Positions 7,792 to 14,075 of a stretch of 27,710 nt of DNA are shown in pieces. Below the pieces are notes generated by a model. That model made no database searches and was not told where the DNA came from. It saw only the letters and a list, made by a program, of their open reading frames with translations. Positions within the stretch are counted from its first letter, which is position 1; every line of letters begins with the position of its first letter. A program made the translations under genes and the position numbers. Origin of the DNA: Bacteroidota bacterium (GTDB lineage Bacteria; Bacteroidota; Bacteroidia; Cytophagales; Cyclobacteriaceae); the NCBI GenBank assembly GCA_023417785.1, contig JAEZEH010000108.1, positions 1-27,710 of the forward strand. Reading direction: 5' to 3'.

Positions 7792-8358
7792 ATGAAAGCA
7801 AAGAAAACCAAAAAACCGGGGGATACTTTTCAGGAGGGAAGCCCATCACTTTATCGGCCAGGGAAGTCAACTGCCCGGGCTGAAGAGGCTGTTCCAGTCC
7901 TTTTTAAGGTAACTCGCGGCGGGAAACATACCAGTTACCCTGTGCAGCGCGGTTACGGGTATTTTATTCCGTCACTTCGCAAAGCTGAGAACCTTACTCA
8001 GGTCGCGTCGGTAATTGAATCCGGTATTCCTTCAATAGAGATCCAGCCCATTGTCGAATATCTCGATCTTAAAATCCCTGAAGTAGCCAAAGCGGCGGCC
8101 GTCTCGTCCAGTACGGTTTCGCGATGGGAGGCCAATACTTCTATCGGCGTGCCGGGTTCGAGCCAATTTTATAAGATTGACGAAATCATAAAAAAAGGTG
8201 TGGATCTTTTCGGCGGGCTGGACGAGCTGAAAAACTGGTTAACCCTTCCCAACATAGCATTGGGTAACGTTGCCCCTGTAAGTTTGTTACCATCCCTCAT
8301 AGGCATTGACCTTGTCGACGAAGCCCTTGATGCCCTCCATTATGGCAATGTAATGTAG
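7792..8358 (+). CDS. Xre/MbcA/ParS family antitoxin (DUF2384), partner of RES toxin
   Basis: A 188-residue antitoxin of a type II toxin-antitoxin pair. A basic N-terminal tail (MKAKKTKKPG) and a poorly defined stretch precede an Xre-like helix-turn-helix at about 84-113 (IVEYLDLKIPEVAKAAAVSSSTVSRWE). The C-terminal ParS/MbcA toxin-binding region follows at about 125-188 (IDEIIKKGVDLFGGLDELKNWL, then GIDLVDEALDALHYG). The C-terminal tail usually plugs the toxin's active site and the HTH represses the operon. The frame is open upstream and an ATG at 7651 would add 47 residues. I prefer 7792 because a promoter-like sequence lies inside the extension and the extra residues look unlike the family. 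The toxin gene starts four bases after the stop. Confidence 0.85.
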   Translation: MKAKKTKKPGDTFQEGSPSLYRPGKSTARAEEAVPVLFKVTRGGKHTSYPVQRGYGYFIPSLRKAENLTQVASVIESGIPSIEIQPIVEYLDLKIPEVAKAAAVSSSTVSRWEANTSIGVPGSSQFYKIDEIIKKGVDLFGGLDELKNWLTLPNIALGNVAPVSLLPSLIGIDLVDEALDALHYGNVM

Positions 8359-8362
8359 CAGG

Positions 8363-8851
8363 ATGCGGTGTTATCGGATTATGTCGGATAGCTATTACAA
8401 GAGTCCGTATGGCTGTTCTGCGAATGCCGGAAGGTGGAATCCTAAAGGCACGCGAATGATTTACGCGGGCAGCGCCCCAACAGTGGCCCTGCTTGAATAC
8501 CTGTGTATCAAAGGCCCGGCCGTAGGTTCGAAGCCGTGGTACATGATCGTTTATGAAATTTCAGATGAATCGTTAGTGGGTACGCTACAGACTGCAGGGT
8601 TACCCAAGGATTGGTCGGTAATTCCTCACGGCAGGGCTACTCAGGATTTTGGCAAGTCGTGGCTCGACGCGCGGGAATTCCCATTTCTACGGGTTCCTTC
8701 GGCACGGGTCAACATCAAGTTTTATCCCATGGAATGTAACCTCCTGATCAACCCGGATTACCCCGGACTGACCAGTTTACTTAAGGTAGTCGAAACTATT
8801 CCGTTTACGTATTTGCTTGACCCGTGGAGCAGCGCACTCAAGAAGGAATGA
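8363..8851 (+). CDS. RES domain toxin
   Basis: A 162-residue RES-domain protein. Members studied in other bacteria deplete NAD+, by phosphorolysis or hydrolysis, to stop growth. The domain fills the whole protein. GRWN with R24, IYAG with Y34, and the helix VALLEYL with E45 give the conserved R-Y-E pocket with the usual 10 and 11 residue spacing. The central RATQDFGKSWLDAREFPFLRVPSA carries the conserved W and the PS segment that leads to the conserved serine, and NLLINPDYPG is also typical. All expected residues are present, so the toxin looks active. It starts four bases behind the antitoxin stop, giving a normal antitoxin-toxin operon. Confidence 0.93.
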   Translation: MRCYRIMSDSYYKSPYGCSANAGRWNPKGTRMIYAGSAPTVALLEYLCIKGPAVGSKPWYMIVYEISDESLVGTLQTAGLPKDWSVIPHGRATQDFGKSWLDAREFPFLRVPSARVNIKFYPMECNLLINPDYPGLTSLLKVVETIPFTYLLDPWSSALKKE

Positions 8852-8872
8852 AATCCAGTTATCGGATCTGTA

Positions 8873-9898
8873 TCAGAATCTGTAATTAAGTTTAACTCCG
8901 AACATCGACTTCTTGAAATCGTCCGTAAGGAATAATTCCGGAACGATGTTGAGTTTCTGACTCCCAATGTCTGTTTCGAGAAAAATCCTTAACGTCTTCC
9001 CCTGAAAAAGATCGGACTTGTTATGAGCCAGATAGCCAACTCCAAGGGCAGTCCAGCGGGGATTGTCTTTAGCGAAATTCAAGCCGTAAGAAAAAGACAA
9101 AAACGTAGCGGGTGCCAGAGAGTGACCGCCGTTTTCATTGGTTTGAGAAAACAATTTCAGGTCATAATTGAACATAAACCTGTGGCGATAGGGGTTGGAA
9201 CGACTACTGAAATACAACGCAGTGCTAAAATTGAATTCAGGATACCACTTTTCCTGGAGCAGACCGACACCTGCACCGGCATGCAGTCCGAGCATATCGC
9301 CCGGCAATCGGTGACTGGTTGTTGCAGGAGTGATCTTGCCGTCGGAAAGAATGACCCGGGAAATCGTACCCATCCGCTTATGATGAAAGGTATCCGGATC
9401 TGTGTCAAGGTGAGAAACAACGGGCCCCAGATTAAGAACCGAAAGCTGACGAAGCCTTTCGATGTCCGGCGCATAGACATGGATCGTGGCCTGTTTATCC
9501 GTTATGGTTAAGTCCCACCCGGGCGGTATCAACTGTACTATGGCATCGCTGGCGACGGTGATTCGCGTTTCTGTCTGTTCCGTTGAAATAATGCGGATTG
9601 AAAATTCGTTTTCACGATCCTTTGCGCTTTCATAAGTCACCTCAACAGTTTGTGGCTTCTGCTGCTGAGCCGAAGGAATGCTTTTTTCAATATGGTCCAG
9701 CAACCGCGACAACCTTGCCGGCAAGTCCGTAATGATTTTTTTGTCGTCAGTATACCGGTGGAGTTCAAAAATAATGAACGATTCCTGGTGCGGTAGCTCC
9801 ACACGGATTGAGTCGGGATATTGTTTAGGTTGCGCGAAGCTCAGTACAGGCAGCAGCAACAGAATGACCGTTTTGATTTTTTTCGACAATAGTCTCAT
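8873..9898 (-). CDS. Secreted beta-barrel-like protein of unknown function
   Basis: A 341-residue protein with a clear signal peptide (MRLLSKKIKTVILLLLPVLSFA, cut before QPKQY). Residues 23-190 form a mixed soluble region with beta-rich stretches (AIVQLIPPGWDLTITDKQATIHVYA). From about 205 to the end the sequence shows alternating hydrophobic beta strands (GLHAGAGVGLLQEKWYPEFNFSTALYFSS, RHRFMFNYDLKLFS) and it ends in phenylalanine (LNYRF), as outer-membrane barrels do. It is the last gene of a minus-strand operon with an ECF sigma factor and an anti-sigma-like protein, 42 bp behind the latter. No named family was recognised; an outer-membrane or surface role in the same stress response is an inference. 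Confidence 0.75.
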   Translation of the reverse strand: MRLLSKKIKTVILLLLPVLSFAQPKQYPDSIRVELPHQESFIIFELHRYTDDKKIITDLPARLSRLLDHIEKSIPSAQQQKPQTVEVTYESAKDRENEFSIRIISTEQTETRITVASDAIVQLIPPGWDLTITDKQATIHVYAPDIERLRQLSVLNLGPVVSHLDTDPDTFHHKRMGTISRVILSDGKITPATTSHRLPGDMLGLHAGAGVGLLQEKWYPEFNFSTALYFSSRSNPYRHRFMFNYDLKLFSQTNENGGHSLAPATFLSFSYGLNFAKDNPRWTALGVGYLAHNKSDLFQGKTLRIFLETDIGSQKLNIVPELFLTDDFKKSMFGVKLNYRF

Positions 9899-9940
9899 AT
9901 TCGAAAGTGTTTTCGTTGATTGAATTCGGGAATATTATGC

Positions 9941-10588
9941 TTATTTCTTCCTGGCCAGAATCAGTGTATTAGATAGTGGGGGAGTCCATGATTCAGTCTC
10001 GTGCTGGTCGAGTTTGTAAAGCTTCTTTCGTCGTTTATTGTTAGCCATCGCAGGCGCCGGGGTGTTTGAATAAATCACACCGATCACGGGTCGGATCCTT
10101 TCTTCCGCTTGTTCCTGGGTTTCGGTTTCTGCAACGATTGGCTGACGGGACAAGGATGTCGAATCAATACCCTCATTCTTTTGCTGCTTCACAGTTCCAA
10201 TGTCAATTGCAGCTTCCCGTATCTCGCTTAAGTTGTTTTCTGGTAAAGCTTGCTGTGTTTTCCTCTCTCGCTTGTTCGGGGTGACAGACCTTTGCAGTGG
10301 CAATGGTTGCCCTACTTCGGATGGTTCGGAAGTTACCTCTTTCGATTCCGGTTGATACCCGATTATTACTTCCTGCTCACGCACAATCTTGGCTGCGTTA
10401 TCAACTGTGAAATACGAACCTAGCATGAGAAGTATTGTTGCCGCAGCAGCAACATAGTACCAACGGGACCGCGCAGGCTGGATCTCGTCGTTGATCCGTC
10501 GCCATACTTCCTCTTTATTCCATGACACCGGTTCGCGCTCGACGCGCAGGATCCGATGCGATAACAATTCGTCTTTATCCGGTTCCAT
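9941..10588 (-). CDS. Single-pass membrane protein, likely anti-sigma factor
   Basis: A 215-residue protein. The start chosen is the ATG at 10588, which has an unusually good ribosome-binding site, AGGAGG, nine bases upstream. The longer frame to 10609 begins with TTG. Residues 1-42 are cytoplasmic (EREPVSWNKEEVWRRINDEI). One membrane helix follows at about 43-62 (WYYVAAAATILLMLGSYFTV), then a long low-complexity polar periplasmic part rich in E, Q, S and T, and a basic C-terminus. The gene overlaps the end of the ECF sigma gene by 14 bp. Topology and place fit a membrane anti-sigma factor, although no ZAS zinc motif or clear FecR domain is seen. Confidence 0.75.
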   Translation of the reverse strand: MEPDKDELLSHRILRVEREPVSWNKEEVWRRINDEIQPARSRWYYVAAAATILLMLGSYFTVDNAAKIVREQEVIIGYQPESKEVTSEPSEVGQPLPLQRSVTPNKRERKTQQALPENNLSEIREAAIDIGTVKQQKNEGIDSTSLSRQPIVAETETQEQAEERIRPVIGVIYSNTPAPAMANNKRRKKLYKLDQHETESWTPPLSNTLILARKK

Positions 10589-11120
10589 ATTGAATGTCCT
10601 CCTGTTCAATTTTACGTTTTAGCAACTGCTTTGCTTTAAAGAGTTGAGACCTTGAGGTGCTCTCGGCTATGTTCAACATTTCTGCAATCTCATGGTGATC
10701 ATACCCTTCAATCACATTCAGGTTGAACACCGTTCTGTACCCTGGTGGCAATTCCAGAATCAACTGATACAGGTATTCGGCATCGACCTGACCGATTGTC
10801 CCAATACCGTGTTCAGGGTTGTCGCCATCAATTGTTTCGGTGAGATTGAAATTGTTTCTCTTCCGAAGCCACATCAGCGATTCATTGATCACAATCTTTC
10901 GCATCCAAGCTTCGGCGCTACCCTCATCGCGGTAGCTGAATGATTTTATTTTTTTGAATACCTTGACAAACGCCATCATTACAATGTCCTGAGCGTCGTC
11001 CTGAATCCTGACATATCTTAACGCAAGGCGATACATGCGATCCGAGTGCGCATCAAACAGCGCACGTTGCGCGTGGGGGCTGCCCTTCTGACAATGTCTT
11101 ACCAGTTCTGATTCCGTCAC
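10575..11120 (-). CDS. ECF-type RNA polymerase sigma factor
   Basis: A 181-residue ECF sigma factor. Region 2 covers about 10-80 with MYRLALRYVRIQDDAQDIVMMAF and GSAEAWMRKIVINESLMWLRKR. Region 4 covers about 118-170 with LELPPGYRTVFNLNVIEGYDH and the helix-turn-helix EIAEMLNIAESTSRSQLFKAKQLLK. The start codon is GTG; no in-frame ATG precedes it. It heads a three-gene minus-strand operon with an anti-sigma-like membrane protein (14-bp overlap) and a secreted barrel-like protein. This arrangement points to a cell-envelope signalling circuit, probably self-regulated, but the signal is unknown. Confidence 0.93.
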   Translation of the reverse strand: MTESELVRHCQKGSPHAQRALFDAHSDRMYRLALRYVRIQDDAQDIVMMAFVKVFKKIKSFSYRDEGSAEAWMRKIVINESLMWLRKRNNFNLTETIDGDNPEHGIGTIGQVDAEYLYQLILELPPGYRTVFNLNVIEGYDHHEIAEMLNIAESTSRSQLFKAKQLLKRKIEQEDIQYGTG

Positions 11121-11287
11121 AATGAATGTGTATTCAGTTATATAAATGCAGTGCTTTGCTGTTTCGCTGCTTAACAGGATGTTTTTATTTCAGAAAAGGT
11201 TGAACGCACCCAAAAGTAGGGCAAACGCTCACCGATGATTAAGACCAGGAGAATAGTGACGGGTACATGATTTTGAAAGGGCAGGAG

Positions 11288-11324
11288 AAAAAAATACCTC
11301 ACCGTCCATTTCCGGTGAGGTATT
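11288..11324 (-). terminator. Intrinsic terminator after nrfA
   Basis: A perfect 12-bp stem (AATACCTCACCG at 11293-11304, CGGTGAGGTATT at 11313-11324) has an 8-base loop. Read on the minus strand, the stem runs into a run of T (complement of the A run ending at 11294). It lies 22 bp beyond the nrfA stop codon and fits a Rho-independent terminator for nrfHA. Confidence 0.9.
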
Positions 11325-11345
11325 ATTCTGAGAAATTCGGTGCGC

Positions 11346-12929
11346 TTAGTGGTCCTTCTTCAAAAGCTCCTGATCCGCTTCATATTGTTCCTCCATTAGT
11401 GAGGTACCGCGAAGGGCGGAGTACTGCGTCAATTTATCCTGACGTTCCTTGGCTTGCTGTACCCATTGGGGCACTACTGAAGTGATGAACTGTTTTTTCT
11501 CCGATTCCATTTTTTCCATTGGTAGTCCAATATAAGCCTGTGCTTTTTCCTTTGTCGAAATATCGGGCATAGGTATCTCACCGGTGTGTCCTAATTGTGC
11601 GGCAAGGCGAGCCAGTTTGACCCGCGCCTCCTGCGATTTGGTTATGGACGAAGCAAGTAACCTGAGGCTTTCGGTTGGCGAGTGCGCGCCGGAGCCGTGA
11701 CTCGCTGCCGAAAAGTCCCACCGCCATTGTGAATGACGAATCAACGTGAGTATTTCTTTCATCTGTTCTTCCGTCGCACCCAGATCCCAGACAAACTTTG
11801 CTTCGATGTGTACTCTGGCAAGATTGTCCTCCGCAGTGAGTCGGGCCTCCATAGTTTTAGTCATGTTGGAGACCACGTTGTTCCTTAGTTCGTCCTCACT
11901 CTGGCGGTGACATACCTGACATGAATTCGCAATGTTATTCAAAGGGCTTTGGATATGATGGTCGGTGGACTTCACTCCACCGTCAGATTTGTAGGGCATA
12001 TGGCAGTCTGCGCAAGTGACACCGCGTTTGGCGTGAATTCCTGTCTGATAAATTTCATAATCAGGGTGCTGTGCTTTCAGCATCGGAGCGCGTGACAAAG
12101 CATGTGTCCAGTCTGAAAAACCGATTTCGTCGTAATAATTTTCCATATCCTGAATGTCCGTGCCCTTATCCCATGGAAAAGTAAGATAAGCAACACCTTC
12201 CTTGGGAGAAGATTTATTGAAGTAGTACTCCACGTGGCATTGCGCACAGACCAGGGTGCGCATCTCATTATGGGTTGCCTTCGTGATGTCCTTACCCATC
12301 CGGTCGAAGGCTTCGATTAATGCAGGGCGAGTTATTTTGAGATTCATCGTCTGCTCGTCGTGGCAATCGGCGCAACCAATACCATTTACCACCTCACCCC
12401 CGAGCGCTGCCCATTTGGGGGTGTAGAATTCTTCGACTCCCATCTGGTTCATCAGTCGCGGAACATCAGAACTTTTACAGGTCCAGCATGTAGCAGGTTG
12501 GTTACCGCCATCCGGTGTCATGGGTGCTCCGACACGCAGCGTTTTGCGAATGTCACTGATTGCGTAATAATGTCCCTGCGGTTTGGTGTAATCCCACGCG
12601 AAAGCATAGCCTGCCCAGAGTATGGCGAGCTGTGGATAATTTCCGAGCACATCAGCCTGCCCCGGACCATGGCTCGATCCACCGTAAGTCGTATCCTTTG
12701 TCTGAAGGAAAGACTCATATTGCGCCGGGTAATTCAGTCCCCAGACTTCACTTCGCGGCTCAAGCGGATCTATTTTCACAATGGGGCGATCTATGTACAA
12801 CGCTTCAGTCCTTCGCTCCATAACGGACGATGCCAGAAGACCCAAAAGAAAAATTACAAGAGCTGTTGACGCAAATAACAGCCAGCCAACCCAGGGTTTA
12901 CGGTCAATGATTTCGCGAATTTTAGCCAT
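11346..12929 (-). CDS. nrfA: Ammonia-forming cytochrome c nitrite reductase, pentahaem catalytic subunit
   Basis: NrfA reduces nitrite to ammonium with six electrons in the periplasm. The 527-residue protein has an uncleaved N-terminal anchor at about 13-35. Five haem sites are visible: the catalytic CWTCK (C148-K152), whose axial ligand is lysine, then CADCH (186-190), CAQCH (228-232), CADCH (306-310) and CQVCH (337-341). After the third site, VEYYF holds the family's calcium ligand and active-site tyrosine, and KAQHP (K285, Q287, H288) holds calcium ligands and the catalytic histidine. An active-site arginine is expected in DIRKTLR (126-132). It lies three bases behind nrfH, its membrane electron donor, and is followed by an intrinsic terminator. 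All key residues are present. Confidence 0.97.
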   Translation of the reverse strand: MAKIREIIDRKPWVGWLLFASTALVIFLLGLLASSVMERRTEALYIDRPIVKIDPLEPRSEVWGLNYPAQYESFLQTKDTTYGGSSHGPGQADVLGNYPQLAILWAGYAFAWDYTKPQGHYYAISDIRKTLRVGAPMTPDGGNQPATCWTCKSSDVPRLMNQMGVEEFYTPKWAALGGEVVNGIGCADCHDEQTMNLKITRPALIEAFDRMGKDITKATHNEMRTLVCAQCHVEYYFNKSSPKEGVAYLTFPWDKGTDIQDMENYYDEIGFSDWTHALSRAPMLKAQHPDYEIYQTGIHAKRGVTCADCHMPYKSDGGVKSTDHHIQSPLNNIANSCQVCHRQSEDELRNNVVSNMTKTMEARLTAEDNLARVHIEAKFVWDLGATEEQMKEILTLIRHSQWRWDFSAASHGSGAHSPTESLRLLASSITKSQEARVKLARLAAQLGHTGEIPMPDISTKEKAQAYIGLPMEKMESEKKQFITSVVPQWVQQAKERQDKLTQYSALRGTSLMEEQYEADQELLKKDH

Positions 12930-12932
12930 AGT

Positions 12933-13595
12933 TCACTCGTTCGTTTGTGAATTTTTATTCTCGTCTTGCAGATTCTTCAACCATTTGGGTACCGGACTTC
13001 CCGGCAACGGAACCCGTGCGTGAGGTGTTGAAGATAAACTCTTAACCCGTCCGTGGGGTACTTCCCGATGGCATTCCCAGCAAAGCTTGCCCTCTCCGTG
13101 CAAGGTATTTTGATATGTCACTTCAGTGAGGCCGACACGCTCATTTGTATTTGTGTGACACCGGATGCAATTCTCCTGCACCACCGCGACTCCGGCGTCC
13201 TTAATGCGAATAACTTGAGGTTCAGCTCGTAACGTAAATATGGTAGCGTGCCGAAGACCATCCTGCGCCTTGAAATAATAGGTTCTGAATATGTTGTCCT
13301 GAGGAACATGACAATCATTGCAGGTAGCTACTTCGCGGTGTGCGCTGTGTTGCCACGTCGCATATTGCGGTGCCATGAGGTGACAATTGATACACGTCTC
13401 AGGGTCGTCGGAGAGATAGGAGTGCGCCCGCGACACATAGAACAGGTATGCTGCAACACCTGTGAACACAGCCAGCAATCCCCACACATACATTTTCCAG
13501 TATCGGGGTGGAAGAAAAAAATCGAGAACTCGTTTTATCCCCATTTCAAATTGAGATAAGAAATTTGTGCCGGCTTTAAAATTGATATCTTCCAC
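12933..13595 (-). CDS. nrfH: Cytochrome c nitrite reductase membrane subunit (NapC/NirT family)
   Basis: NrfH takes electrons from menaquinol and passes them to NrfA. The protein has one membrane helix at about 37-54, followed by four haem sites: CINCH (68-72), CNDCH (92-96), CIRCH (143-147) and CWECH (172-176). M74, two residues after the first site, matches the unusual methionine ligand described for NrfH haem 1. At 220 residues from the GTG at 13595 it has 17 more N-terminal residues than the alternative ATG at 13544 (MGIKRVLDFFLPPRYW), which looks more like common NrfH starts; the choice is open. It is the first gene of the nrfHA operon, 84 bp from the divergent ccmE. Confidence 0.95.
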   Translation of the reverse strand: MEDINFKAGTNFLSQFEMGIKRVLDFFLPPRYWKMYVWGLLAVFTGVAAYLFYVSRAHSYLSDDPETCINCHLMAPQYATWQHSAHREVATCNDCHVPQDNIFRTYYFKAQDGLRHATIFTLRAEPQVIRIKDAGVAVVQENCIRCHTNTNERVGLTEVTYQNTLHGEGKLCWECHREVPHGRVKSLSSTPHARVPLPGSPVPKWLKNLQDENKNSQTNE

Positions 13596-13679
13596 ATTAC
13601 TTGCGCCGCATTACGATTACAACATAAATTAACTTCGTAAAAGAAGCAACAAACCACAAGCGAAACTTTAAGACACAGT

Positions 13680-14075
13680 ATGAAGGTCTCCTATTTAATA
13701 GGTCTCATTCTCCTGGCAGCAATAACTGCTATCCTGATTTCGACGATGACCACGTCGTCAACTTACGCTGATTTTGAAGAAGCGTTTTCTCATCACGGTA
13801 AAGAATTTACCGTAATAGGTCAGCTGAGCAAGAAGGACGAAATCGTATATAATCCTATAAAAAATCCTAATGAAGTTATCTTTAAGATGATGGATAAGGC
13901 CGGAAATGAACGCACAGTGATTCTCAGTTCAAGCAAGCCTCAGGATATGGAGCGCTCGGAAGACATCGTCGTCAAGGGCAAAGCTGATAAGGATGTATTC
14001 CTTGCTCATACAATTTTGTTGAAATGTCCCTCCAAATATGAGGAACAATCCAAACTAACCTCCGCCAGCAACTAA
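13680..14075 (+). CDS. ccmE: Cytochrome c maturation haem chaperone CcmE, CxxxY type
   Basis: CcmE binds haem covalently in the periplasm and hands it to the CcmF haem lyase. The 131-residue protein has an N-terminal membrane anchor (about 4-22) and a small OB-fold beta barrel (FTVIGQLSKKDEIVYNP, VIFKMMDKAGNERTVILSS, DIVVKGKAD). The haem-binding motif near the C-terminus is CPSKY: C116 and Y120, that is CxxxY in place of the usual HxxxY. CxxxY CcmE is known from some other bacteria and archaea. The stop overlaps the ccmF start by one base (TAATG), so the two are coupled. The gene is divergent from nrfHA. ccmA, ccmB, ccmC and ccmD are not in the window. Confidence 0.92.
   Translation: MKVSYLIGLILLAAITAILISTMTTSSTYADFEEAFSHHGKEFTVIGQLSKKDEIVYNPIKNPNEVIFKMMDKAGNERTVILSSSKPQDMERSEDIVVKGKADKDVFLAHTILLKCPSKYEEQSKLTSASN

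Noticed and set aside
7599..8872. Toxin-antitoxin module as part of a transposon or integrated element
   Set aside because: No transposase, integrase, terminal inverted repeat or target-site duplication was seen around it.
13596..13679. FNR/CRP-type site (TTGAT-N4-ATCAA) between nrfH and ccmE
   Set aside because: Only a GATATC with a nearby ATTGAT was seen; the two half-sites are not correctly spaced.
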